In this document: piece after piece, positions 22,131 to 34,544 of the stretch
How positions within the stretch are numbered: position 1 is the first letter of the stretch
Layout of the letters: each line of letters begins with the position of its first letter
From: Megalobrama amblycephala
Lineage: Eukaryota; Chordata; Actinopteri; Cypriniformes; Xenocyprididae
Length of the DNA: 64,000 nucleotides
Direction of reading: 5' to 3'
Assembly: GCF_018812025.1 (NCBI RefSeq)
Contig: NC_063052.1
Location: forward strand, 21,891,968-21,955,967
Notes under the pieces: generated by a model
Databases searched by the model: none
What the model was told of the DNA's origin: nothing
The model's input: the letters and a program-made list of their open reading frames with translations, nothing else
Made by a program: the position numbers and the translations under genes

Positions 22131-23812
22131 TTTTATGGAGACAAAATTGGATGGATGGATGTATGGATGGAAAAAACATGGGTAACATAAAGGATAAACT
22201 TCACAGAGGAATGAATCGATGAATCTTAAAAAGAGGAACTCAGTGGATGGAGGATGAATGACATGCCCTAAAGCACTGCAGCCACGGCTCCGACTGCACT
22301 TTTATCACACTTCCAGATCAGCGGCAGGACATGGCAGTCATCTCGCCAGTGGCTTGTTTTCAATATTCAGTGTTTGGAGCTCTTAGAATGCTGCCGAGAT
22401 GCTCTTGTTAGTCGCCATGACAACTAGGAGCATGAGAGTAGCACTGAAATTCTGGAACAGAGGGACGTGAAACGCGAACATCACAACAGAGTATCTTTCT
22501 CCCCTCCGCATTTGTAAACTACATCTCTCATCAAGCATTTGTCAGCAGTTTTCTTTTTTACTGGTGACGCGGTAATGGCCAGAGAAAAAGACTCTTTCAA
22601 CCAGCTCGTTTTTCATTTTTTTTATTTTAGCCCGTCACTGCACGGGACGCTCGGCTCGTTTTTATGAGACATGTCTCATAAGTCTTTTCACTTCTGTCTT
22701 TGGGAGAAATTGCATTTGATATCTAATCCATAATTTATGACAGGCTCTATATAAGAGATTATGTTCATTTCAAAGCGTTGGTCGCAATGACGGCTGCGGG
22801 CCCGCTTCTGGTTTAATGCCCCATTTAATAGAATGTGAGCGGTATTGCTTAGCCAAACTTCAATCCTCCGTCTTGAAATGGCACACTAAACACTTTTTGG
22901 AATACGGAATGAAGATTATGAATGACACTGCTCATTTTTCATGGCACATTTTTTTTTTCTCCATGCACACTCAGATCTGGCACAAGGGAATCATAATCGA
23001 GTTTACAAATCACTCTCAAACTTCTTCGATCCGTCACACACGATATCTGCTTTGGATCGGCAATTAAAGAAAACGTCCGATCCAGTGTAATTAATTTATC
23101 TCGCACTCGTTTCGAGAGTCCAATGGAGAGCGTGACAATCTTAACAACCTCGAGTCTGCGATGCCAGCACTCACACTTTCCTCGTTCCCTCGCTCTAGAC
23201 CCCTGCAAGGTTGTCATAGCGACGCAGCCATTGACATTACATGTGTTCCGCTAATGCCTTACATTGTGGGGTGAACAAACAACCTAAAGCACAGCACGTA
23301 GCGGAATACAGATGTCACTTGTGTCATCACAATGAAGACGAGAAAGAGAGAGGCAGGAAAAAGAGAGCGTGAGCCTGACACAAAATGGAAACGTAGCAGT
23401 GATGTACTGTCACAAAGAATGTGAAATGAAAAAGCCTGGAGACACAAGGAAGAGGAAGCAGGGGGGAAAAGTGTGAGTCGCACACACGCTAGGACAGGAT
23501 AAGGAGAAATGTGGAATGTTTAAAAATCACAGGGGTGTTTAAACATCTGAAACATTTGAGGGGTTTTAATGTGTCCATTAAAGCGGCATTAGTATGGTGA
23601 TGAGCAGAAGCACTGCCCTCTGCAGCTGTGTGTGTATGTGTGTGTTTGAAAGAGAGAGTGTCTCAAAGCAGTTTTAATGTGGCTGTATACATTGGCAATA
23701 TGGTTACCCTATGAGTGAAAGTCAGGGTATTCCAAAGCCTAGTGAAACCTAGACAGGATTTTTTGGGATCATGGGCAGATGACCAAAGACCAAAAATGCT
23801 GTCTATGAAGGG
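22131..23812. other. Intron 3 sequence, mostly unique
   Basis: Relatively GC-balanced, with no open frame showing conserved protein features. A CT/GA-asymmetric patch lies at 23320-23480. No element ends are seen. Confidence 0.5.
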
Positions 23813-24446
23813 TTAGTTCACCCAAAAATGAAAATTCTGTCATTTATTATTCACCCTCATGCCGTTCCACACCCGTAAGACCTTCATTAATCTTCAGAAC
23901 ACAAATTAAGATATTTTATGACGAAATCCGATGGGTCAGTGAGGCCTCCATAGGGAGCAATAACATTTCCTCTCTCAAGATCCATTAATGTACTAAAAAC
24001 ATATTTAAATCAGTTCATGTGAGTACGAGAATACTTTTGGTGTGCCAAAAAAAACCCAAAATAACGACTTGTATAGTGATGGCCGATTTCAAAACACTGC
24101 TTCAGGAAGCTTCGGAGCATAAATGAATCAGCGTATCGAATCATGATTCAGATCGCGTGTCAAACCTCCAAACTGCTGAAATCACATGACTTTGGCGCTC
24201 CGAACCGCTAATTCCACACACTGATTCATAATGCTCCAAAGCTTCCTGAAGCAGTGTTTTGAAATCGGCCATCACTATATAAGTCGTTATTTTGTTTCTT
24301 TTGGTGCACCAAAAGTATTCTCGTCGCTTTATAATATTAATATTGAACCACTGTACTCACATGAACTGATTTAGATATGTTTTTAGTACATTAATAGATC
24401 TTGAGAGAGGAAATGTCATTGCTCCCTATGCAGGCTTCACTGAGCC
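23813..24446. mobile_element. Long-TIR foldback MITE, right terminus lost
   Basis: The left end AGGGTTAGTTCACCCAAAAA is a ubiquitous fish MITE terminus. The two arms pair over more than 150 bp: for example GGCCGATTTCAAAACACTGC on the left and GTTTTGAAATCGGCC on the right, and CCTCTCTCAAGATC versus GATCTTGAGAGAGG. The right arm stops at CTTCACTGAGCC, so the outer roughly 140 bp is missing. Confidence 0.85.
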
Positions 24447-24919
24447 AAGTATACTTCACTATACTTTGCAAACACTATACTTTTTAAGTATACTATACAC
24501 AGGCGTTCGATGCATTCAGTTTTGAGCAATGTCTTGCCACGAGTTGCAACCCATATAAATATATTTGTATTCTTTCATGCTAGAGTTGTACAAATGAGCG
24601 TACTTTCTAACCTCTTTGCACAATCTGTCGTCTATATACAGTAGGCCTCATTTGTTGCTGTAGCAATCTGTTCTGTTTTTTGCAGGATTTCTTCGACTAC
24701 CTTGTGAATTGATGCCCCCAGGGCACGACATCCATACCTTGTGGATAAACTAATTACTGCAAAAAAAAACCAAAAAAACAAACAAAAGAAATTTAAATGC
24801 ACATGTGCGAACTGTGCATACAAGTATGCATGGTAACAAAAATCCAGCAGTGCACGTACAGTACGCACGTACTCTTCTGATGATGGAATTCGCGTGACAC
24901 ACACTGTACGCTAACCCTC
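24447..24919. other. Intron 3 sequence, nothing identified
   Basis: Contains a short AGTATACT-rich stretch at 24450-24500. No gene is seen. Confidence 0.45.
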
Positions 24920-25637
24920 ACATACACAAAAAAACTTTTGAACAAGAAAATGATGTCCAATTTTTTTCTTATTTTATTTAAATATCTTTTTTTTTTTTCA
25001 TTTAGTACTGCCCTTCGGAAACAACAGAAGACACTTAAATGTTTGCCAGAAGAAAAATTAAGTACAATATTTCTTGATTTTCAAAATCAAAAGGTTTTCA
25101 CCCACCGGCTCTTAATGAATCATGTTTCCTTCTGGAGCATCAGTGAATGTTTGAACCTGTTTTAATAGTTGTGTTTGAGTCCCTCAATTTTCCTCAGTGT
25201 GAAAAGATGGATCTTAAAATCATACAGTCACTGCTGGAAATGGTTCAAATACGCAAAAGATGCTGGAAAACTGAAAACCAATTTTTGGGACCTGTAGGAT
25301 TTTTTTTAAGAATATTGGGCAGTTTAACTGCTCAAAACAAACAAGCGACTCACGAACAACCATCACAAAACATAAAAACAGTTGTGGATCATCCAAGTAA
25401 TGACACACAGTATTAAGAATCAAGGTTTCACAAACTTTTGAATTGGGTCATATTTATAAATTCAGCTATTTTTTTTTGTCTTGTGGACTTTATGAACTTT
25501 GTTTATGTAAAATATCTTACTCAGGGCAGTACTAAATTAAAAAATGACATGCATTTTGTATAATCCCTCTTATTTTGTTAAAATTATTCACATTTTCACA
25601 GATTCTGCAAGTGGTTCACAAACTTTCAAGCAGCACT
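24920..25637. mobile_element. Tc1/mariner-type MITE, decayed
   Basis: The right end TTCACAAACTTTCAAGCAGC runs into ACTG followed by TA, and the left end AAAAACTTTTGAAC is a degenerate counterpart. Internal phrases such as AGTACTGCCCTTCGGAAACA and its partial reverse (GGGCAGTACTAAA) fit a dispersed mariner-like family. Open frames of 75-89 codons here have no recognisable domains. Confidence 0.6.
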
Positions 25638-25639
25638 GT

Positions 25640-26600
25640 ATATGCTTCCCAAAACTGCTGCTTGTTGAAAAAGTCTAGATGAGATCATTCAAATACATCT
25701 ATAATGTCAAAAAATAGTCAATGTAGGAATGTTTGAAAGCACACATAATGGAACACTTTCATGCATCTAATTCTTAAAAATGCTGTTTAGCAGCATTTAA
25801 ACGTACCCATGATTGCCAAAAATGTTGGCTATGGACATTCAATATGACAAAGCTGCCCAAAAATATGGTTTGGAGTAACTTCTACAAACGCATCTTGGTC
25901 TATGTAGGAATGTTTGAAAGCACCCATGTCCAAAAAAACAAAACAAAAAGTGTATAATGCCCAAAAGAGGCCTATAGGATTATCTAGGGCTATCTAGGCG
26001 GGAACATTCTAACAATGCCCAAAACTGCTGTCTATGAATGTTTGACACACATATGCTGCCCAAAAATGCTGCTTGTTGCAATGGATTAAGTCAGACCTTT
26101 CACACATATCTATGATGCCCAACAATTGTTAATGTAGACAATTATTGTCTAAATCCTTCAAAGCATCTACAGTATGATTGTGGCAAGCAGGGTGAGGCAG
26201 AGAGCCGTGGGAATGGAGCAAGGCCGGTGGCGTGAGCGCTAATGAGCATCACCTGTGCGCCACACCGGTCTCAAGTCCCACAAAGGAGCTCCAGAAGGAT
26301 AAAAGGAGGAGTGACAACAGTGAAGGACGAGAGACGACATTTCTGTTGTCTTTTGTTATGTTCATATGCAGCAGCTGTCTTCTGTGAGGGGCTGCAGCTT
26401 TACTTTCATTTTGTTGTTTGTTTAGTTTTGGATTAAAATTATGTTGAACGTTCGCCGGTTTCTGCCTCCTCCTTCCCTGAACTTGAACTTCATTACAACC
26501 ACCCTTCAAATGAATCTATGATGCCCAAAAATGTTCTACATAATGTTAAAACCCACCCATAATGCAGTTAGGATTCCCAAAAAATCTGTTTGTAAAAATG
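25640..26600. repeat. Degenerate tandem repeats around an ATGCCCAAAAATGCTG motif
   Basis: Variants of CATCTATGATGCCCAAAAAT recur every 50-100 bases (25650, 25803, 26045, 26110, 26515 and others), interleaved with GTAGGAATGTTTGAAAGCAC. The array is old and irregular and is interrupted by the LTR at 26179. Confidence 0.7.
26179..26497 (+). mobile_element. LTR-like segment, plus strand
   Basis: Starts TGTGGCAAGCAGGG and ends CTTCATTACA. It has a TATA-like GGATAAAAGG near the middle and ATTAAA before the 3' end. The overall composition is that of a solo LTR, and it shares the CTTCATTACA end with the LTR at 21225. The flanks do not show a clean target duplication, so the exact ends are less certain. 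Confidence 0.65.
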
Positions 26601-26799
26601 TACCTACGATATTTATGTAATTTGATTCCAAAATATTTGATTGCACCTAGATCTGTTTGATGCTCAAAAATTAAGCCTATGCAAGAAAAATTCACACACA
26701 TCAATAATGCACAAAAATGCAACAAAAGTAAGAATGTTCTTATGTGCCTGTGATGTCCAGAAATGTGTCTAGATAAGCAACTCTCTAGGTTTTAAAACA

Positions 26800-26802
<3 letters not shown>

Positions 26803-26838
<36 letters not shown>

Positions 26839-27520
26839 GGCAAAGTTGGCTGAAGACGTCAATACTGCTGCGACATCCTGCACAGACAGCGTGAATTAAT
26901 AAGAGGAAGTGGGCGTAAGAGTGAGCGAATGAGGGATGGAGCAGACCTTGAGTGAATGAATGAGTGAGAGTAAGATTGAGTTTGAGTGTGTGTGGGTGAA
27001 GCCGGGTGGCTGCGAGATCAGTTCCATTGGTGACAGTCTGTGATATTTCCCCCTGCACTCAGCACACCATAACCAATTATCCTATTTACATGCAAAACGA
27101 CACTGCATGCGTGCCTCTTTAGAGCCGCCCGCAGGGGCAAGACGAGAGCGGAGAGGAAAAATGAAGGGATGAGACAGTGGGGGCCAACAAAAGGGTAGGA
27201 GAAAAGGAGGGGGACAGGAAGGAATGAGTGCGAGGAAGAGCGAAGAGTATGAGATAAAGAGATGGAATTAGAGTGGGGGAAGTAATGTCAACATGATGAG
27301 AGAGGAGAGTTATTATGAAAGAGTGCAGGGACTGAGAAATGCACAGGCATGAAAGAGTGAGAGGACGTGAAAAGGAGGGGAAAAGAATGACAGAACAAGA
27401 ATGAAAAGAGAGAAAACAACCCAAAAAGAGGGTGAAAAGTTGAAAGGAGAAAGGCAATGAAGGGTGAATAACAGTGGGCAGGAGTGCAGGTGAGCATTCA
27501 TCACACTCCATTAGCTTAGG
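26803..27520. repeat. (AG)n microsatellite and purine-rich tract
   Basis: A perfect AG run occupies 26803-26836. From 27120 to 27500 the plus strand is overwhelmingly A and G. This strand asymmetry creates long low-complexity open frames on the minus strand that I do not consider genes. Confidence 0.8.
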
Positions 27521-27639
27521 CAGTAACAAAAAGTTAGCAGTAGGGGGCAACAGGTCTGTTGTAATATGCTTATTCATAGTAATGCCAGCACCCTTGTCTC
27601 CTGCCTCTAATGACTGATTTAGGAACAGCTCTCGGCACA

Positions 27640-29919
27640 TATGCCTCCATATTTAAATGGAATAACTGTAATATACTGCTCCCAAAGTAAACGGCCATAC
27701 GTGCAACGGTCAAACCTGAATAATATTCAGTAACCGTGGCTGTAATCTGTGAACTTGCTCCGTTGACTGGACTGTGGATCATGCTGGATGTGATTTCATT
27801 ATTCCGTCAACTCAAAAGTGGACTTTAGATTAATCATATTAATAAAATATGCTATATTATCTAACTGACCACCATTATACAAATCAATTTAACTTCACTA
27901 AGACATGACCACAAGCTCAAATATCAAACATTCATAGCTTCATAGCTCAGAAAGCTTGATCAATATCATAATCATAAACCACAAGAGACATGAATTTCAC
28001 CATACCTGTCATGAAATATCTTCAGGACATATTTCATTTGACGATCAAAAGAAATAGAAATTATATTTTGCTTAAAGAAAAATTTGTTTCACTCAAAAAT
28101 ATTGTCATCAATTACTCAAGGTGATATTTTTAATACTGCTTTTGTCCATACAATTAAAGCTAATGGTGTTCAAGGGAACATTGTCTTTGCATTGTGACAT
28201 TATTTTCCTGACAATTTCCCCCCAAATTCTCATTACCACAATGTGGCAAAAAAAAAAAAAAAAAAAACTCATTCATTACTATATAATGGAATAAATAATG
28301 GTATATTATTTAAAATGTAAGGTCATTTAATGAGAACCTAATGAGAATCATGTTTGAAAATAATGAGAATAACAAATAAAATTGAAAGTAAAATATCCTG
28401 ATATACTGCTGTAATGAGAATATGGAAGGAAAATATGCTTATTTGTCATGAAAATAATGTTGCAGTGTCACAATCTTAATGGTCCTAAAAATAGGCAATA
28501 GGCAAAGAATAATTTCTATTTTTTATATTTATTTTTGAACTGAAATATGACAGACATGTTCTTTGGAGACTCATCCATCCATTTTAGAAAATTAATTAGA
28601 GAACAAAAAATGTACTCTGTGACCACTGCTTCAACCCACATGAAGATACATGAATACAAGTAAGCTCAAAGGCAGTTTGCAATGATTTTAAAATAAGGAA
28701 GAAAACAATTCCTATATGAAAGCACTCGTAAAGGATCTATAGATGTGATTCCGTGCTCAGTGCTAATGAACAGAGATCAATGGGAAAACCTTGAGCAAAA
28801 TATAGCAGCAAGTCTTAAAGTGTACAGGCTGTCCACTGGCTCCCCTGAAGGAATAGATGTTGCAATACTTTGAGGTAGAGAAGCAAATCCCTTTTCAGGC
28901 AAAGAGTAGAGAAATTAACTTTAAAATATGGATAACTTTGGTTAGACCTAATATGCAGATGTCACATCAAACAAAACCTGATGATTGATAATCGTGCTAG
29001 TAAAGTGGGCTTGAGAGAACGTCGCTCAATATGGAAATGAAATGGCAGGGTCAGCTAACCTAACCTGATGGCATGTTTAAGTGATTGACTTTTGAAGGTG
29101 CTTAAAAGATTTATGATTCCCTTAGTTCATGCCTGAGTGACACAAACACTTCCGAGAGAGCTCTCTCCACCATAAAAGACAAGTCAACGGTGATGTTTGG
29201 GGCCAGATTTTTTTTTGGAGACTGAGTGATTTGTGAGAAGTATGACTGACAGGCAGCAAATCCCTGCAGTATGGGTTGTCAAACACAAATCAAACGCAGG
29301 TTAAGGGCCTGTGTGTGTGACTGAACACATGTGGCCTCATTGGGTTATAGTTGAAAAGAGACCCAGGTAACAGACAACACAGGGTTTTGATTCAGTCATC
29401 ACAGTCACACTGTTTGGCACTATCTTTGAATTTTGCACTGCAAGAGATGAAACAGGAACTCTGTAGTTTTTTTTTTTTTTTTTTTTTTTTTTTTGCCGCT
29501 CATGATGCACCCGGTTTAGGGCCATTTCCTCTAACAGTAAAAGTCAATGTAGTGTTCATACATAATTAACACCAGTGATGCACAGCTTGAAATAAAGAGT
29601 TTCAGTTTGTGTTAGGAGTCTGTGGAGAGATATATTACAACCAAAAAGTAATAAATATTTATCAAATGAATGCTTTAACAATTTTAAATAGAACAGTCTG
29701 GACTGCATTTGGGTCAGTATACTTTTATTCTTTTATTCTTTCAAATGCAGCTGGATCATGTGCAGATCATGGTTAATAAAATAAATAAATAACTTGTTCG
29801 TGATTATCTAAAGATCTCACGTTTTGTGGATTCAAATTTTAGCTTGGATGCTATTTTATATGTTAGTGTACTCTTAATACTCTTTAAAGATCGTCATGCT
29901 GCATTAAGACCAAATCAAT
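27640..29919. other. Intron 3 sequence, nothing identified
   Basis: AT-rich DNA with an A run (28250-28267) and a 28-base T run (29467-29494). No exon or classifiable element is seen. Confidence 0.55.
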
Positions 29920-29924
29920 TTTTT

Positions 29925-30344
29925 TGACATCAAGGCGGGTGTCTGACAAGGATGTATTCTGTCCCTTATGCTGTTTCTTGTAGTGATGGTCTTCATTATG
30001 AGAAAGTCAACTGATTATGTTGGGGCTGGCATCCCTTGGACCTTTGACCATAACTGCTTGGCCAAACTGGAGTTTGTGGATGATGTAGCGCTAATTGTGG
30101 AAGACAATCTGCAGCTACAAGTAGCCACGACATGACTGACCCAGGAAGCGGCAAAGGTCGGGTTGCGAATTAACACCAAAAATCAAAGTTAATGCTGGAA
30201 GGCCTAGCGAAACATGGAGCATGTTGGCTCGTGTTCGGAATAAGGTAAACGCCTTTCATCATCGACGCCTCCGCTGTATCCACAAGATACGCTACACTGA
30301 CCAAATCCGAAATTAAGTGGTGTGGCGACAGAGTGGATTCGACA
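29925..30344 (+). pseudogene. LINE reverse transcriptase fragment, left part
   Basis: Conceptual translation shows a GV.QGC.LSP-like stretch near 29937 and KLEFVDDVALI near 30065. The latter is the F.DD catalytic block of a non-LTR reverse transcriptase. It continues to a basic C-terminal region (RRLRCIHKIRYTDQIRN near 30265). Frameshifts and stops show that it is dead. It is continued at 31258 after a hAT insertion. Confidence 0.8.
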
Positions 30345-31257
30345 TAGGGCTGCACGATTATGACAAAAATCATAATTGTCGATTATTCCCTTGAAATTGT
30401 AATTGCGACTATTAATTACAATTATCACAATTTACATTGAATGATTTGAATAGCTTCATACCATTGTTTGAAGCAACTGCATGCCATATTTTTATATAAA
30501 AATAAAAAACACTGAAACACTGAAAACACTCTTCCTGAATTTTTTATTGCTTTTCTATAGCATTAAGCCTCAAATGTCAATTGTACATCGATTTGGTTTC
30601 TTCTTTAATTAAAAAAAAAAAAATTGACATATGGGCCATTTTCCGCAGCGGACATTTATTTTGATGGTGCTGAGAACAGCTCAGCCAGAGCCTGAACACA
30701 CAGTGCTCGCATTCTCTGGCTTCATTAAGTTTGCGGTCCTGCCTAATACGTTATTAGATAGAACTTTTATACAAAGAAAGAAGACAGTATATGAGAAAAA
30801 GTATTAGCTTTTGCCATGTGGTTGATGCCCAATGTCGCTAGCTGAGCAGAAATACATATTCATGTTTGGCTTGGTCTGCTCAAAGTCAAAGGATTTTCTC
30901 CTTAGCGTAAGGTTTAGAGTGCCATCTATCACTGTTTTGCGTGTTTTTAGAGTTAGTTTGTGGAGTAAATATATAGGCAGTATACACAGCTTTTTAAAAA
31001 TGGCGGGTGCTGGTGTTTCACGTGCGTTCGACCAATCAGCATACACTTACGTCACTGGTAGTTCCTTTTGTGCTGGGTTAGACCTTTTAGACTCTGAAGT
31101 AGTCATGATTCACCTCTCACATGGTCTAAACACACCGCTTAAGCACGTAGAATAATGTAAGTAGATATTTTTTGTAATCGCGCCTTTGAACGATTACAAA
31201 ATCGTGGCATCCATAATCGTAATTGTGATTAAAAATTTGATTCATTATGCAGCCCTA
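30345..31257. mobile_element. Non-autonomous hAT, 913 bp, inserted in a LINE
   Basis: Ends TAGGGCTGCACGATTATG and ATGCAGCCCTA are inverted repeats. Flanking octamers ATTCGACA (30337-30344) and ATTCAACA (31258-31265) are a target duplication with one later substitution. Near both ends ATAATCG/CGATTAT motifs are repeated. No transposase is seen. Confidence 0.92.
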
Positions 31258-31510
31258 ATTCAACAGGCTGGATGTCATAGTTGCAGAACACCGGCTTTGT
31301 TTGGCAGGGCATATCTTCAGCATGCTATGGCAGCCCTCCTTCAAGTGGCCATGAACTGGATCCCACCAGGTGGTAAACGTGGACATGGTCGCCCCCGTAT
31401 CACCTAGCGCTTCACTTTCACAGCCGACCTTAAATTCATTGATACGTCGTGGGATGAAGTCGCAGCTACTGCGATGGATAGATGTAGATGGAGAAAACTT
31501 GTCGCCCGAT
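31258..31510 (+). pseudogene. LINE C-terminal fragment, right part
   Basis: Reads on from the left part across the hAT. It encodes WIPPGGKRGHGRPRIT followed, after a stop, by SWDEVAATAMDRCRWRKLVA. This is the standard carboxy-terminal signature of a class of non-LTR retrotransposon polyproteins. It is interrupted by stops. Confidence 0.8.
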
Positions 31511-31539
31511 GTCTAAGTAAGTCTAAGAACTCTAAAATA

Positions 31540-31990
31540 TTGACAGAATCTGCTTTTAGTGGATATATACAAAGTTCACTCATGAAACTCTAACCGAACG
31601 CTGATTGGTTCTTTCTACGCCATGGCATCAGCCAATCGGAAGTAATTCCATATCCACGCAACCATATATATCGTACCCTAGCCTGCGATCGACAAGCTGC
31701 GCAATGTGAAGCGCTGTTATCCCTCCTCCTCCCCAGCGCCACCTGTAGAGATCTGCTACGGGGGTTCTACCATTCTTGCAGCAGCCTTTTCCTTGTTGTT
31801 TTATTTGACTAAGCTGAACAATTTGTATTTGCTCAGCAGCAACAGCAGCAGCAGCAGTAACTGCAGCAGCAGTAGCAGCAGCAACAGCAGCAACGTAGCA
31901 GATCTCGTACGCCAAAATCAAGCCATGTATACTTCATACCCTATGCCAATAAATGCTGGTTGAATTTAATCCACTCCGAGAGTTGTCATG
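31540..31990 (+). repeat. CAG-rich segment in an LTR-like context
   Basis: Contains inverted and direct CCAAT-type motifs (GCCAATCGG), a TATATATCG box near 31665, an imperfect (CAG)n at 31836-31895, and AATAAA near 31952. This order suggests a promoter plus polyadenylation unit such as an LTR, but I could not match target duplications. The reading frames across the CAG tract are not convincing genes. Confidence 0.4.
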
Positions 31991-32181
31991 ATTGAAGTGC
32001 ATTTATTTACAGTCTTTCTCTACAAAAAAAAGGAAACCAAAAATTGAGGACTGATCCTGCACTACACAGATTTTCATCCAATCAAATTCATATTCATACT
32101 ATAGTTCTTTCTTCTTATTTTTGAATGAGACATGGGTGTACATCAAACAAAGCCGTGAACTTAGCAGCAAGCTTTGCTTAC

Positions 32182-32510
32182 CTGATCCTATCTGGCACCC
32201 TCTGGGTTTGATTTCCATCCATCATGCAGTTCCCTGCGAAGCTCGTCCCTCGAGCCCCAGCATACTCCCTACGCAAAGCCATAGCACCGTGCGTCAGTAC
32301 GGACACACCCTTTGCAATTCGCCGTCGTGGCTCGTCCCTCCATCCCTGTGGCCTCACAGCGAACAGAGCCTTGGGTAGACCCTCAAGACCAAGTCCTGAC
32401 AGAGCCGGGCCCACCGCAAACCACATATGTGAGGGAGTAGCCTGCCCTGATGCCCATGCAGCCTTAAAAATGTGCTCCGCCTCTTCCTGTGAGCAATACA
32501 GGAGTCGTAC
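32182..32510 (-). CDS. grin2d: GluN2D-like exon 3: amino-terminal domain, second lobe
   Basis: 329-bp exon encoding residues 277-385 plus two bases of Arg386. It begins VRLLYCSQEEAEHIFKAAW, continues with HMWFAVGPALSG and ALFAVRPQGWRDEPRRRIAKGVSVLTHGAMAL, and ends DGNQTQRVPDRI. The pattern matches the GluN2D amino-terminal domain (bilobed, periplasmic-binding-protein-like), which sets channel open probability and agonist affinity. There is a sequon, NQT, at Asn376. The acceptor is CTCTTTACAG before GTACGA, and the donor is GATCAG followed by GTAAGC. The loop before ALFAVR is shorter and less glycine/proline-rich than in mammals. Confidence 0.95.
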
Positions 32511-32773
32511 CTGTAAAGAGTGGTAGAGCGAGAATAGAATAAGTATTCAAAGGGACCACTTTTTCCTTTTAAATTCAACATAAAATCAAAATGTATTTAC
32601 TTATTGCTCATTCCTGGTTTTATTGTGCACAATGATCATTGCTGTAAATTACTGCAGAGAAAAAAAGTCTTTGTAATGTTTAATAAAATTGGAATAACTT
32701 GATCTACATATTTTTCTCATTAAATATCCTGATTTACTCTGAAATATGTCACATTATGGAAGAAAAAGAAAGT

Positions 32774-33049
32774 TTGGAGTTTATAAAAACATCCTTGGTC
32801 ATGCTAAGGATACTGAAGAACACGAATATTATTCGAACATGAATATCATGCCATGTCACAAGCAGATATAATGAACACTTTACAGTCATCAAGCTCAATA
32901 AGCTCTTTCTGGCTGCTCATGATACTTCTATGATTTCAGAAATTGCCCTATCGGAACAGAGTGATCCGGTCAGCTTGTTATTCATGCACTAGCACGCGTT
33001 CTTCAATATCCTTAGCATGACCAAGGGTGTTTTTATGAACCTCAAACCC
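32774..33049. mobile_element. Short foldback MITE
   Basis: The left arm GTTTGGAGTTTATAAAAACA followed by TCCTTGGTCATGCTAAGGAT pairs with the right arm ATCCTTAGCATGACCAAGGG followed by TGTTTTTATGAACCTCAAAC. Arms are about 55 bp around a roughly 160-bp centre. Confidence 0.85.
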
Positions 33050-34544
33050 GGGACATGGTGTATGAGGGCTTTTTCCACACACATTTCAGAAAAAGGTCAG
33101 AGATGTCAGACATCTTAAAATTACTTTGATGTGTAAGGGTCTTTTTTTTTTTTGCTGGAGATGTGTTGCTTATCCTACTTGTAGACATGTAGCCACAGGC
33201 TCCTGACAGGAAGATAAAACTACTCTTGAGGGTTGTTGACTGGTGACCTGCAAACCTCCAAAACAATTCTTACAGTATAACAACTGTAGAGAAAGTAGAA
33301 GTGTGGAATCAATAGACCTTCCAGCAGGGGCAAGACTAGGACCTGGCTATTGAACTACTCCCCCAAATGTTTTTTTTTTTTTTTTCTCCAATGGCTGTGG
33401 GTCTTATTTCCTTATAAAAAAATAAATAAACGGACGGTTAAAAAAAAAAAAAATCTGAAACAATATTCTCATCAATGTTCTATCAGCTCTTACTTACATA
33501 ATTCAGCATACTTGTGATATTTGTCCCTTTGATTTTTAGGGATTTTTTTTACCTTTATAAACGTTTTTTTTTTTTTTAAATAAACATTCATATTTCATGT
33601 CAAATTCTTACATTTTAATAAATAAATTCACTTATAATAATAAAGACATTGAAGGGCTGTTACCAATCAAATGAAACCAGTATCAACAAAATCCATCTTT
33701 CCACTGCAGAGGACAGCTGCATCTAAAGTGGTATTTAAATGTATATACACAGACTGTTTAATGAAGCTTAGAGGTGGCATGAATGCATTTAAATTGCAAC
33801 TGCATAAATAAAGTTATGAGATTAACATTTTAAATGAAAAATTCTAAATATGCAAATATAAAATGTTGGAAAAAATTATATTATACTTTTAAACATAAAA
33901 ATTAACTAAAGCACCAGTAGGCTGTTCATTCAACTGTGTCATTCCAATGGCTGATTCAATCAAGAATGAAACAAGTGGCTGTCTTTCTGAATGGGTCATT
34001 AAATCATTGACTCACCCGATTCATTCAAAAATGAAACACCGCAGTGTTCGGACACGCACACCAGTTATGCTGTGACTTTGTTTGGAACTACTTTTGTTGA
34101 CAAAATAGAGCAAAAAAAATCAATATTGTCAGAGATATTGTGAAAATCAAATTGAGGTGATATATATCACTTCAGACATTCGTTCAAGGCCTCTGTAATT
34201 TTAATATGGTAGCGTAACATTTTTATTTGTAGCCCTGTTTGAATTAATGCCTTTACAGACATGAAAATGATGTTTTGCTTTTCTCTCTTAGAGTCATCCA
34301 CAAAATCCTCAACCCCCAGCATATGCATTGATACTTTTTCACTCTCTTCAACTGACCATAAAGAGACAGAGAGAGCAGTGCAAAATTCAGCAATGGCCAG
34401 CAACAGCTTTAGCATAGATGCTGATGAGGCAAAACGGGTATGTATGCATGTGTTTTTCTTCATGATTAATTTGTCCATGATCTCATATTTCTCAAGAAGC
34501 TGAGAGTATCCTCAGCTGACTCCTTCTACCTCCAGGTACTAGGC
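33050..34544. other. Intron 2 sequence, AT-rich
   Basis: Several T or A runs (33141, 33368, 33440, 33566). A patch near 33950-34060 repeats GATTCATTC/CAAGAATGAAAC phrases and may be an old MITE. An open frame at 34261-34503 has no recognisable domain. Confidence 0.5.

Noticed and set aside
26179..26497. Complete LTR insertion with target duplication
   Set aside because: The ends look like an LTR, but the flanking pentamers do not match, so a proven duplication is not claimed.
27119..27640. 173-codon minus-strand open frame and two overlapping frames
   Set aside because: Low-complexity Leu/Ser/Phe-rich translation of a pyrimidine-rich strand; several frames are open at once, as expected from biased composition.
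31628..31963. Polyalanine and polyserine open frames over the CAG tract
   Set aside because: No conserved flanking protein sequence or splice sites; both strands are open because of the trinucleotide repeat.
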